64,000 nt of DNA from Ariolimax columbianus. Its lineage: Eukaryota > Mollusca > Gastropoda > Stylommatophora > Arionidae. The notes under the pieces were generated by a model. The model saw only the letters and a program-made list of their open reading frames with translations, did not search any database and had not been told where the DNA came from. Shown here piece by piece: positions 54,399 to 64,000 of the stretch. Numbering within the stretch: the stretch's first letter is position 1; each line of letters starts with the position of its first letter. Location: positions 43,824,278 to 43,888,277 of the forward strand of contig JAVGWX010000005.1 in assembly GCA_036924085.1 (NCBI GenBank), given 5' to 3'. The position numbers and the translations under genes are program-made.

Positions 54399-55117
54399 TT
54401 TGCAACCATACTTCCTCCGGAACCCAAACACTTTGGTTTCCCGGAAGCTGCCCGCAGAGTCATCGAAGCAACTCCTGCGGATCGCTAGTCGGCATCGTTT
54501 ATGGTCAGAACTACGACGGTATCTGATCGTCTTCGTGCCTCTGACTTTCGTTCTTGATTAATGAAAACATTCTTAACAAATGCTTTCGCAGTAGCTCGTC
54601 TTGCGGCGATCCAAGAATTTCACCTCCAACGCCGCATGACGAATGCCCCCTTTTGTCCCTGTTAATCATTACCTCCAGTTCCGAAAACCAACAAAATAGA
54701 ACCGAGGTCCTATTCCATTATTCCATGCACCATTATTCAGGCAGCCGAGGCCTGCTTTGAATACTCTAATTTTTTCAAAGTAAACGAGCCGGCCACCCAA
54801 GACGCTCAGCGAAGAGCACCCGTGGGAGAGAGCTGGCAGACGGTAGGGCAAGAGACAACGGGTAGTCAATCGGCGCGAGCCGGACCGCCCGCCTGCGCCT
54901 GAGATCCAACTACGAGCTTTTTAACTGCACGAACTTTAATATACGCTATTGGAGCTGGAATTACCGTGGCTGCTGCCACCAGACTTGCCCTCCAATAGAT
55001 CCTCGTTAAAGGATTTAAAGTGTACTCATTCCAATTACGGGGCCTCGAAAGAGTCCCGTATTGTTATTATTCGTCACTACCTCTCCGAGCCGGGAGTGGG
55101 TCAGTTTCTATCGATCT
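52734..55117 (-). mobile_element. Nested rRNA-LINE chimeric retroposon with 17-bp target duplication
   Basis: The insertion is 52751-55100. It is flanked by AGATCGATAGAAACTGA (55117-55101) and AGATCGAGAGAAACCGA (52750-52734), two differences in 17. Read 5' to 3' on the minus strand it has an 18S fragment (55100-54325), a scrambled 18S/28S-like leader (54324-53000), LINE 5'-leader text (about 53000-52780) and GCGTACGATGAACAAGAAG, the LINE family's 3' terminus. It encodes no protein. It interrupts the host LINE exactly between IDRN and RMRARE of one RT domain. A 28S-like block is duplicated inside it (53290-53470 and 53720-53930) but single in the outer copy. Confidence 0.78.
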
Positions 55118-57600
55118 GACTTTTCCATGTCATGCGCCGATCAAATGTGACTTCCAGATAGTTTGGGTTGTCGTTTGGCTGCAGGAAAATGCCATTTAGA
55201 CTTAATTTGGGGTGTTGGGGTTTGATTGAAAACGAGAATATTGTACATGTGGTTTTCTTGTCGTTTATTTTGACCAGCCATGAGTTTGCCCACTCTTCCA
55301 GCGATGTTATGGCCTGCTGCATCCGGTTTCTTGCTATGGTGAGATTCATTTCAGTGGTCCACATAGCCAGATCGTCTGCAAACATTGAGCTATGGACTCA
55401 TCTTGGTATATTCTCTGTAATGTCGTTTATATACACCAAGAAGAGTGTGGGTGACAGTACTCCCCCTTTGGGTACTCCCTGCTTAAGTGTCAGCTTTTTG
55501 CTCATCTGCCCTTGTACTTGGACTCTGGCCGTTCTTTGTTTGAGGTAGTGGTTGATCCACTTGTACAAACTTCACTTCTCCTTAGCTTGACTCTAACTTC
55601 GTTTTTCCAGACTTTGTCAAATGCCTTTTCCAGGATCACCCGAACCGCTACTGTGTGCTTCTGTGCCTGGTAGGCATCTTTCTTTTTCATGGGCTATGAG
55701 GATGACCTGGTCCTCAGTGGATCTGTGCTGTCTAAGGCCGGCTTGCTGTGGAATTAGTATTCGTTTTTCTTCCAGATGCCACATCAGTCTGGTGTTTATC
55801 ATACGTTCCATCAGTTTACCCACACAGATCAGTAGGCTGATAGGCCTGTATCAACTTGGATCTGTTTTGTCCTTTCCTTTCTTTGGTACTGGTACAAGTA
55901 CTGCGTCTTTCCATGCCTGGGGTACAATTCCCCTTTTCCAGCTTTGGTTCAGGACCGATAGCAGTTTCCTCTTCGCTGTTTGGCCCAGCGCCATCAGCAT
56001 TTCGTTTGTTATCCCGTCTTTTCCCGGAGATTTCCTTTTCTTTAGTGTTCTCATTGCTTTTTCCATTTCACTCATTGTTAATTTCGCCATCATATGCTCT
56101 TCTGATTCCGTATTGATGTAGTCGTGCACCTTTTGCTCTTCACTAATGTCTTTATGCCTATCTGCAGGGACATCTATGTGGTTCGCTCTGGCATAGTGTT
56201 CAACAAAGGCGTTTGCGGCTTTTTTTCCAATGAGCAAGTTTTCGCCCTGCTTGATGGTAATTTGTTCGTTTGAAGGGGTTTCGTTATTCATGGCTCTGAC
56301 TAGCTACCATAGTTTGTTCCCTTCTTTGTCTAAATTGAGGCTTTCTGTTTTATTTTTCCAGCTTTCTCTTGCTGTTTGGTTTAGAGTGTATTTGTATTTT
56401 CCCGCGGCGGCTTAGAGGGCGATATTTGCCTCCATAGATTGTTCTCGCTCTGCCATGTTCCTGGCATTTGTGACTGCATCTTCCGCTTTCTGCAACTCAT
56501 CATTCCAATAGGGCTTATAGTTTTTCCTAGCCCCTCTTGGAATGGTTTCAGTGGCGGCTTGCATTATTGCCTTGCTTAGGCTTGCCACCATGGGCTTCAT
56601 TTTGTTGTTTCGTGTGTTGATGGTTTCACACAGCCCATATGTCAGGATTGCAAATCTGTCCCAGTCGGATCGTTTGTAATTCCAACTTGGGAGCGGTTTT
56701 GTTTTCTATGGGCCTACTTCCATATCAATGTCTAGCCTGATCGGCCTGTGGTCGCTACCTGCCAGTTGGTTCAGCACCTGGCGGTCTATTTTATGGTGTA
56801 TGTCCTGTGTGGAAAAAGCAAAATTTGGAGTCGAGGTGGTATGCCATGTTCTAGAATAGAAACTAGGGCTATCCTCCGGCCATTTGATTAGAGAGAGATG
56901 TGTGTCTATCTCCCAATCGTCCACTTCGTCACCTCTGCTGTATGAGTCCGAGTATCCTCATCTCTCCGAATGGCTGTTGAAGTGTCCAACTACTATGCAG
57001 TTGGAGTCCTTGACGTCCACACTGGAGAGCGATAGATCTTTCGTTGGTCGTCCGTACAGATTGAAAATGCGGAGCTTCGTCTCTTGAGCCATTATGTCAA
57101 CTCCTACAATTTCTGCTTGTCCGGTGTGATTGACAGATACCGCGCTACTCGGTATGCAGTTTCGGGTCTATATCAGGACCCCTCCTTTGTGACTTTCTAT
57201 ATCGAGATGGAAGGTCTGGTATCCTCTAATTGAGAATTTATTGTTTTTGTTGAGGTGCGTTTCCTGGATACATGCCACGTGAATCTTACCTTCATGCAGG
57301 TGATGTGTTAGAGAAAGCTTTTTGTTAACGACACCCTCCGCATTCCACTGTAGTATTTTGAGGGTCTTTAATTTTTGGTCAATAGGAGTTGCCCCATAGC
57401 CATGTGCCTTGACTCCACAACACATCGGTGGCTGACCACCAGTAGTAAAGGGTGGGCCCCTTCGAGGCGTGAGGCCCGGCACTCTCGCTGCCTGGCGGGA
57501 CTTCGCAGGATGAGCGCCATACCTTTTTCTGATAGGTTGTACTGTCATCCTACTGCGATTTACGTTACACTGTTTCGTTAGGCTTGTGGCCCTGTGCATC
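55101..57600 (-). pseudogene. GAA-tailed LINE, 5' half: APE endonuclease and RT
   Basis: The minus strand from 57599 has a short Arg-rich start, then the endonuclease (LKILQWNAEGVVNKKLS, HVACIQETHLNKNNKFSIRG), later GSDHRPIRLDI near 56730 (His/Asp end of the endonuclease). The RT follows: SPGKDGITNEMLMALG, WKDAVLVPVPKKGKDKTDPS, LIPQQAGLRQHRSTEDQVI, AFDKVWK, catalytic MFADDLAMWTTEMN and TFDRRMTWKSQIDRN. Frameshifts and stops break it into at least six open pieces. No ORF1 was found upstream. It continues at 52750 after the nested insertion. Confidence 0.82.
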
Positions 57601-58914
57601 CGAATTCAACAGGCGTTTCTGTAGGGATGCCCTCCTTAGCCTTTGGCGGTCCCCAATTTATCTGCAAGGCAGCAGTTGTTTGTGATCAGAGTTGTCTTTC
57701 TTCTGGAAGTTGTCTTACCAGACTAACGAGTCTTCACTACTCGTGTCTATAGGGTGCGGTTATGATATATGAGATGATATATGATATGGATTGGTTTACC
57801 CGGAAGAGAGGCAGTCCAGTGTGTCTGTATCCCAGGATCGTCACGTCCTGCCAGAAACGTAGCATTTGCATGTGAGTGGAGTATCTCTTTGCTCCCTTTA
57901 TTTTCTTGGCTTCTATGCAGGGATGGTACGCCTAGCATTCCCCGCCACCTGGGATGTTGACACAGTGGGGCAGATGTGCAATGTCCGCTTGTCTGCATCT
58001 CTTCTGCGTCCATTGGTATGGCTGATAGCGTACAGAGGTAGATATCGAAGCAGAAGTGCATTCAACCAGGGGACAAGCCTGGTAATGTAACGGAGATGCT
58101 GTTCGCCTGTTTTGCGGACATTTCTCGTGGTCAAGAAATGAGTCTCGACAGTTGACAGTGATATGGCTGCTCTACTGTTTTCGACACCCCGACCAAGAAC
58201 TAAGTCTTATGTTGGTATTTCGCCCCCCATCGCCGTATAGGGTAAATATCGAGCAGCTATCCGACCGCTTTGATCGGCGGATGGAAGAGACCTCTTTCTG
58301 TGGCTCGACCTGGTAGGGTTGAGGCGCGATCCCCAGGTCCCGACCATATCGAAGCCTTCCATTGCAGTGGTGCTGAGAATTTGGGCGGGATTCCGGCTTA
58401 CAGGCGTCCGGCCGTCGTCCCTCACATGGTAGCCTCGCGCCATTGGCTTATCAGCCTGGTACCTGAACCAAATATTTGCAGCTCTTCTCGAGTTGAGCAG
58501 GATTTCCGTAGCAACGCCCTGTCATGTGTAGGGTAAAACTGACCTGTCTTCCGATGGTCTATTTCCAGCACCCGTTCACTATTTGTCCAGGACGAATTAA
58601 TCGAGGGCTTTTGTTTGTTAGTGACCAGGTATCATGTCTTCCATGGGTCTAATACCAGTACACGTTCACTATTAGACCCAACGAAAGTGCTCTCGATTGG
58701 TCAGTCGTTCTACAGTATTTGCGTGTTGAGTCAAATTTAGCAACAGGCGTCACTCCTGGTAGTGCTCTCCCGTTAATTCCTTTATCAAACACTGAATGCA
58801 GACCAATCGTGCCACAGAGGGCATAACCCCAGATTTCTAAGGGTCTAAATCTAGCACCAATTCCATATTAGTACCAAGAGAAGTGGTCTCAGCGTGTCAG
58901 TTATTTCAGTGTTG
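57601..58914 (-). other. LINE leader with 28S 3'-end-like and scrambled 18S/28S sequence
   Basis: Between the 18S part and the LINE coding region. 58590-58130 on the minus strand has clear 28S 3'-end homology (GACAGGTCAGTTTTACCCTA, AATCCTGCTCAACTCGAGAA, ACGCCTGTAAGCCGGAATCC). 58900-58600 contains a second, degraded 18S piece (AAAGGAATTAACGGGAGAGC ... AAATTTGACTCAACACG) and three versions of a 28S-like GGTCTAA...CCAGCACC motif. 58130-57600 is unclassified and may hold the real 5' end of the LINE. The same order recurs in the nested copy at 54324-52780 with about one change per eight bases. Confidence 0.7.
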
Positions 58915-60152
58915 GCCGTGTTGAGTCAAATTAAGCCGCAAGCTCCACTCCTGATGGTGCCCTCCGTCAATTCCTTTAAGTTTCAGCTTTGCAACCATAC
59001 TTCCCCCGGAACCCAAACACTTTGGTTTCCCGGAAGCTGCCCGCAGAGTCATCAAAGCAACTCCTGCGGATCGCTAGTCGGCATCGTTTATGGTCAGAAC
59101 TACGACGGTATCTGATCGTCTTCGCGCCTCTGACTTTCGTTCTTGATTAATGAAAACATTCTTAACAAATGCTTTCGCAGTAGCTCGTCTTGCGGCGATC
59201 CAAGAATTTCACCTCTAACACCGCAATACGAATGCCCCTGTTTGTCCCTGTTAATCTTTACCTCCAGTTCCGAAAACCAACAAAATAGAACCGAGGTCCT
59301 ATTCCATTATTCCATGCACCATTACTCAGGCAGCCGAGGCCTGCTTTGAACACTCTAATTTTTTCAAAGTAAACGTGCCGGCCACCTAGGACGCTCAGCG
59401 AAGAGCACCCGTGAGAGAGAGCCGGCAGGCGGTAGGGCAGGAGACAACGGGCAGTGAATCGGCGCGAGCCGGACCGCCCGATTGCGCCTGAGATCCAACT
59501 ACGAGCTTTTTAACTGCAACAACTTTAATATACGTTTTGGAGCTGGAATTACCGCAGCGGCTGGCACCATACTTGCCCTCCAATAGATCCTTGTTAAAGG
59601 GTTTAAATTCTACTCATTCCAATTACTGGGCCTCGAAAGAGTCCCGTATTGTTATTTTTCGTCACTACCTCTCCGTGTCGGGAGTGGGTGTTTTGCGCGC
59701 CTGCTGCCTTCCTTGGATGTGGTAGCCGTTTCTCATGCTCCCTCTTCGGAATCGAACCCTGATTCCCCGTTACCCGTTTTAAACATGGTAGGCATGTCCC
59801 GTACCATCGACATTTGATTGGGCAGACATTTGAAAGATGTGTCGCTGGCACTTGAGGCCATGCGATCAGCACAAAGTTATCCAGAGTCACCAGTGGGGAC
59901 GCCGCAACCCCGCGAGGGGAACGTCGATTGGTTTTGAATTAATAAAAGCGCTCTTTCCGCGAGGGTCGGAGCTTGGTAAGCATGTATTAGCTCTAGAATT
60001 GCCACAGTTATCCAAGTAGGATCGTGTCATCTAAAGAACCTGGACTGATTTAATGAGCTATTCGCGGTTTCACCGTGAGACAGTGTGAACTTAGACATGC
60101 ATGGCTTAATCTTTGAGACAAGCATATGACTACTGGCAGGATCAACCAGATA
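58915..60152 (-). rRNA. 18S (SSU) rRNA, 5' two thirds only
   Basis: The minus strand starts TCTGGTTGATCCTGCCAG and runs collinear with eukaryotic 18S: TCTAAGTTCACACTGTCTCA, GGCAAGTATGGTGCCAGCC, GTGAAATTC region, AAAGGAATTGACGG-like text and CTTAATTTGACTCAACACGG, where homology stops. About 1.24 kb of a usual 1.8 kb is present; the 3' third is missing. Universal positions show some substitutions (for example GGTGCCAGCCGCTGC), so it is probably a pseudo-rRNA attached to the LINE, not a working gene. Confidence 0.88.
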
Positions 60153-60785
60153 TCTTTCGGAGACGTACGTACCGCACACACCGGTCGGCGGAGGACGGGT
60201 GTGTAAAAAACCTCACTGGGACGGCCGCAGGGACCGACTAACGAACGGACGGACGGTTGTTCCCCCCGTGCCTCACTCCATCGACCTAGGACCGTCTGAC
60301 AGGGGCCCCTACACGCACCAGACGACTTACCGACCGGGCTCGCTCGAGGAGGGATGGCAGCGCTCTCTGCAAAACGGATCCCAACGACCCCGGCGATGAA
60401 TTTCACTGGGACTAGAGACAATTTGGCCTGCCGGCCTGCCTTTCTCCCGAGGGTTGGTCTCCGGAAGAACACAGGGCCTTCATGCACGATTCCTGCTTTC
60501 CATTTGCCGATCACAAGCTCTTTGCGAGAGTTTGACCACCAGCGAGACGAACTGTCGAGCTCTGCTATAAGCCTTAGATAAATCACCACCGACTGACAAC
60601 GTTTCTCGATACGGACCAGAGCAGCGCACCTCGGCGGAGGAGACGCCAAAAAAAACCGCATCCCGATACCTCTACGGGGAAAGGCGAGCAAGCGTTTTCC
60701 GCAAGCCCGCGCTATCGCTCCTCCTGGCGGGACTGAGATCGCTTTACGAACACTGGTTGAAATTGAATCGCGGCGGCGAGACAAC
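60153..60785 (-). other. Putative pre-rRNA 5' external transcribed spacer
   Basis: A GC-rich block directly upstream of the 18S 5' end, ending abruptly at CTGGGGTAGTTGTCTCGCCG (60785), beyond which ordinary AT-rich DNA begins. Position and composition fit a 5' ETS. The 244-residue frame across it and the 18S start is a shadow. Confidence 0.6.
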
Positions 60786-60829
60786 TACCCCAGATTAATC
60801 TCTATTTAACATCAACATCATGAAACATG

Positions 60830-61085
60830 TCCTTCACATAACGTCACTCTCATCATAGATATGGAACTGAAATCTTGGGAAGATATAACTGCAGACTGAT
60901 CGAACAGGAGATGAAAAAGCCACTTTAGGCTGGGTGAAAATATGCCGATGCAACACATGTAAGTGAAAAGACAACTCCGAAAGGAAAAATAAAACCAAAA
61001 ACGCAGTGGAAAGTTGCTACTCCTAAGGTCGCATCAACCTTTAGTCAGACATGACTGAAAGGGAGCTAATATTGCTATTACTACT
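60830..61085 (+). pseudogene. LINE 3' end, same family as 40190-40800
   Basis: GATATAACTGCAGACTGATC, GAAAAAGCCACTTTAGGCTG, GAAAGTTGCTACTCC and AGACATGACTGAAAGGGAGC repeat 40530-40720 in order, ending in a short (TTACTACTA) tail. Confidence 0.65.
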
Positions 61086-61924
61086 ACTCTCATCACAACC
61101 TGTCTGCAAGGATCTCTGTCAGCTATTAATCTCCCAGCCTATTGCAGGGTTAAATTCAACGTTTCATAGACGTTTAATACGCACAGTTGTCTTGGTCGGC
61201 ATCTGCTTCGTCTTTCAGGAACCACGCCCTCTAGAACTGGTATTTTAACTAGGTTGTAACTTTTAACGTCGCATACAAATATCATTTTTTCGAGACACAG
61301 TTAATTATTAGTGTGTTGCCCATTGCAAGCGAAAATAAGACAGCGTCAGTCATGTTTATTCAGATGTGACAGTAAATGACGATACAGTTCGATCTAAGTG
61401 TGACAAACTCTATCGCACGGATGGCACACATGAACATGATTAAGGATTGGGTCGCTTTGCATTATATCCATGTGTGTAGCTAGCTTTTCCTGCCCCTCGT
61501 AATGGTTCTCTGCTCAGTGGAGCAAGCAACATGTGTGATGGCACTGCACCAGACTGTGTGGTTCGGAGCAAGCACCTCCCAGTCAGCTACATCGATGGAA
61601 AAACTATTCAAAGACACATTTACAGTGTCTTTCTTTGAATCATTTCATCTTCTCCCCCTCCCCATGGCGAGAACTGTCCTGTTTTGAGCTCACCGCTGTT
61701 TAGGCAGGTGCCCACATGACAATGCGAACAACATGTCCAGTCCACCAAATCTGGGCTTTCTGCGGAGGTGAAACATACCACTGTTTATAAGACTACTGTC
61801 GTCTACATTTATGTCTATCAGAATGGCGTTGGCTTTTAAATTAAAATTATATTGTCGAAGACATTCTCAGAATACTACCATTGTTCGAGGTATCGGAAGA
61901 ACTCTTCAGCGCCCATGTCTATAC

Positions 61925-61995
61925 ACAAAGTTATGCTCTTTGTATCGAATCTTATCTTATCTTATCTAACCTTATATATCTTATCTTAGTAAAAC
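61925..61995. repeat. (CTTAT)n microsatellite
   Basis: TCTTATCTTATCTTATCTAA-type pentamer. 61085-61925 shows no supported gene. Confidence 0.85.
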
Positions 61996-62129
61996 TGTAC
62001 TTCTTCAAGGACATATGCCCATATGCAGGTCCCAGCTCTGGTTTGAGCTGGATGTAACCGGGAGAACGATTTCCTGCTTAGCGGGCTAGGCTCGAGCAGC
62101 TTAATACTCCGCAGCGTTGGGACAAGCGC

Positions 62130-62400
62130 TTATGAGGGGTGGTTAACTGATGTGCGCGTCCATCTTACTTGACAAACACTAGAGCAAAGTAGATCTGTAG
62201 CCTGTTAGGCGCCATCTATGCTGCTCTAAACAAACCACTTAACCATGGCCGGTGTTATGCCATGTTTCACAGTTAGTCGCCATTTACGACATTTTCTCTG
62301 TGAGATAGTGGTGCAATTATTGTCCTTGTCATACACACAGACCCCGGCGGAGCACTCGGGCAAAGTTATTCTCAGCTACAACAGAACATTGTGTTGAGTG
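62130..62400. repeat. Dispersed repeat A, copy 3
   Basis: GGTGGTTAACTGATGTGCGC, ACACTAGAGCAAAGTAGATC, CTGTTAGGCGCCATCTATGC and CGACATTTTCTCTGTGAG match copies 1 and 2 in order. Confidence 0.6.
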
Positions 62401-62734
62401 GTCTTCTGGGTTTGATAAAAAGCTTTAGGAAACAATACTCCATACAAACGAGTCACAGTGTATTTAGCGACATGTCATAGCTACAAAGTATTGATGACAT
62501 AAATAGCTTACACAAAAGAGATGAAAGTCTCATCTTTCAGTTCCGAACAGGACACATTAGAGTCAACAGCAACTTAAATGTCATCAATCCTCTAGCAACA
62601 ATACCCAATACAATGTATGAACAGGGGAACAAATAGAGATTTGTATACATATACGAATGCCATTGGGCTGCCAAGTGAAGCTTACTTAGCAGCAATGTAA
62701 TAATAATAACAGCAACAATTTACGGAAAAATGCA

Positions 62735-62940
62735 GCATTAATGTTAGATATATGTCAGATCTTAGCTCTAATAGGGGCTGATTCTGTTTAATAGCAACAG
62801 ACATGTTAGATGTATGTCAGAGCTTAGCTCTAAGTTTGGCTGATTATATTTAATAACATCAGCCATGACATATGCATATGAGAGCTCACCTGTAATATGG
62901 GCTGATTCTGATTGACAGCAGAAACGGAGGTTATGACTTG
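62735..62940. repeat. About 65-bp degenerate tandem repeat, three copies
   Basis: ATGTCAGATCTTAGCTCTAA ... GGCTGATTCTG ... AGCAACAGAC recurs three times with changes. 62940-63265 shows nothing recognised. Confidence 0.7.
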
Positions 62941-63264
62941 GCCTTGAAAAAAACGCATTTTTGAAAGCACGATGGTACTTTACGCTCTTTGAGGCAAGTT
63001 GTGTTTTGTTCTGTCACAATGGTCTTCGCTTCCAAGAAACGCATGGGTCTCATATTATCGTCCTGGGATATGTTGTGTTTGTCATAAGAAGATGACACTT
63101 TCCGACATGTGTACTTAAAAATAAGACATAATTGAGAAATAGGTCTTTAAAGAAGAACCGAGATGTATATTTGTTGCTGCAGGTGACATAATCATTTTAT
63201 TAATCAAATAATGAGAACTTCTCTTTTACACCAATTTACATCCCCTATATATGCATTAGTCTTT

Positions 63265-63625
63265 GAATGCAAGGTATCCTCAATTCTGACATAAGACGAT
63301 TGTCTCTGGTGAATGATGCACTAATCCATTCAGACAAGGTAAAAAATAGATGGGAAAGTCAAATGTTATGGCGAAACGATGGTCCATGGAGCACAGTGAC
63401 ATCAGTCTGGTACCCCTTAGGCAAAAATAGACCTCCAGTGCGTTGGTTAGATTCCCTTTCTGAACGCTGCAACATCGAAATGTCTCTAGAGGAGTATTTC
63501 CACGCACTGGACTTTGGTGGTCTAAGGCAAGGTCCGCTGGAGACAAAGTTGGGACCCGCAGCTACGCCGAGGAACGGGTCATCAAGATCAAGACCAACAT
63601 CACGTGTGTTACATCTTTATCACAT
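63265..63625 (+). pseudogene. LINE C-terminal fragment related to family M
   Basis: The frame reads ILNSDIRRLSLVNDALIHSD, KVKNRWESQMLWRNDGPWST, VTSVWYPLGKNRPPVRWLDS and ERCNIEMSLEEYFHALDFG. It matches family M (NSDIRALSHIKDAV, WSTATT) with a single WSTVTSVW unit. It is open for 139 codons, so it is a younger copy than those at 12.8 and 35.6 kb. Confidence 0.7.
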
Positions 63626-63714
63626 CACATCTTTATTCAATTATATTCATCCTTCAAATATGAATAGATTAGAATATAATATGTGACATGTTCCTTGTGA
63701 TCCAGCCATCCTTG

Positions 63715-64000
63715 GCAGGGTACGATTAGAGGATGTGGACGAGTACATATATCATAGGCGCCTCCTCAATGTGCAGAACAACCTGGAACTTGAACCGACA
63801 AGACGGTCCTGGAAGGTAGCCAAGACCATAACCTCCGAGCCTATATGATAATCTATGTAAGCCCGGCAAAACATAGATGGGCAAGTTACATGTTGCGACA
63901 ATGGTCATTAGAGAAACCGACAACAATCTGGTACCCCCGAAGTAAAAAGAGAAGGCGGGGAAGACCTCCAATGTGTTGGTCAGACTCCCTTGCTTTCCGC
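63715..64000 (+). pseudogene. LINE fragment related to family M, runs off the window
   Basis: The plus strand reads VRLEDVDEYIYHRRLLNVQN, NLELEPTRRSWKVAKTITSE, then HRWASYMLR and TTIWYPRSKKRRRGRPPMCW after an internal deletion. PLEDVD...YIYLGS at 35595 is the matching part of copy 2. Confidence 0.65.

Noticed and set aside
58915..60152. Functional 18S rRNA gene
   Set aside because: The 3' third is missing, conserved positions are changed, and it is fused to LINE sequence.
60050..60784. 244-codon minus-strand frame
   Set aside because: It spans the putative ETS and the first part of 18S rRNA; no protein features, high GC explains the lack of stops.
51318..60785. Simple tandem duplication of an rDNA-LINE unit as the whole explanation
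   Set aside because: A plain duplication would not place the second unit exactly between two adjoining RT codons with 17-bp direct repeats and the LINE tail text at one end; recombination is still kept as an alternative in the finding.

Overview
The window is eukaryotic (metazoan) nuclear DNA. It has spliced exons with GT/AG boundaries, tRNA-derived SINE heads, mariner-type DNA transposons, many non-LTR (LINE) fragments, a solo LTR, abundant mini- and microsatellites, and 18S/28S-type rRNA sequence. It is AT-rich, gene-poor and repeat-dominated. I cannot name the species. The LINE and repeat mix and the 18S variable-region text would suit a mollusc or other lophotrochozoan, but that is an inference of low confidence. 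Most open reading frames lie in tandem repeats or in decayed transposons and are not genes.

Left part (1-12.3 kb): five exons of one plus-strand host gene (2-562, 3509-3625, 6687-6883, 10946-11123, 11475-11636). Phases join without a break and end at TGA 11634-11636, giving 404 visible codons; the 5' part is off the window. The protein has a His/Glu/Ser-rich repeat region, then a Lys/Glu-rich helical region, a Ser/Asn-rich linker and a short helical tail. I do not recognise it. Its introns hold a mariner-derived fold-back, a solo LTR with a GATC target duplication, a mariner MITE, LINE pieces and a large 9-bp satellite with three 592-bp higher-order units.

Middle (12.3-51 kb): SINEs, many LINE fragments of at least five kinds, mariner and DDE_3-type transposon remnants, and about a dozen minisatellites. 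Two minisatellites grew out of single-copy coding sequence of one LINE family; two others grew inside copies of one dispersed element (five to six copies here). The most intact LINE is at 32.79-35.01 kb (RT plus C-terminal C2H2 finger, broken by one frameshift and one stop). A terminal coding exon of an unknown host gene is on the minus strand at 48063-48226.

Right part (51.3-60.8 kb, minus strand): the most interesting object. Read 5' to 3' it is a putative 5' ETS (60785-60153), the first two thirds of 18S rRNA (60152-58915), a leader containing scrambled 18S and 28S 3'-end sequence (58914-57600), and a decayed LINE with APE endonuclease, RT and RNase H that ends in a (GAA)n tail at 51318. 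The RT region is interrupted by a 2.35-kb insertion (52751-55100). That insertion is itself a 5'-truncated 18S / 28S-like / LINE-leader chimera ending in the LINE's own 3' terminus, and it is flanked by 17-bp direct repeats. A third, 5'-truncated copy of the same LINE (37337-37743) has a perfect 12-bp target duplication. This suggests a LINE lineage that carries, or is transcribed with, an rRNA leader and can mobilise a short rRNA-headed derivative. The right edge (60.8-64 kb) holds more LINE C-terminal fragments and dispersed repeats.
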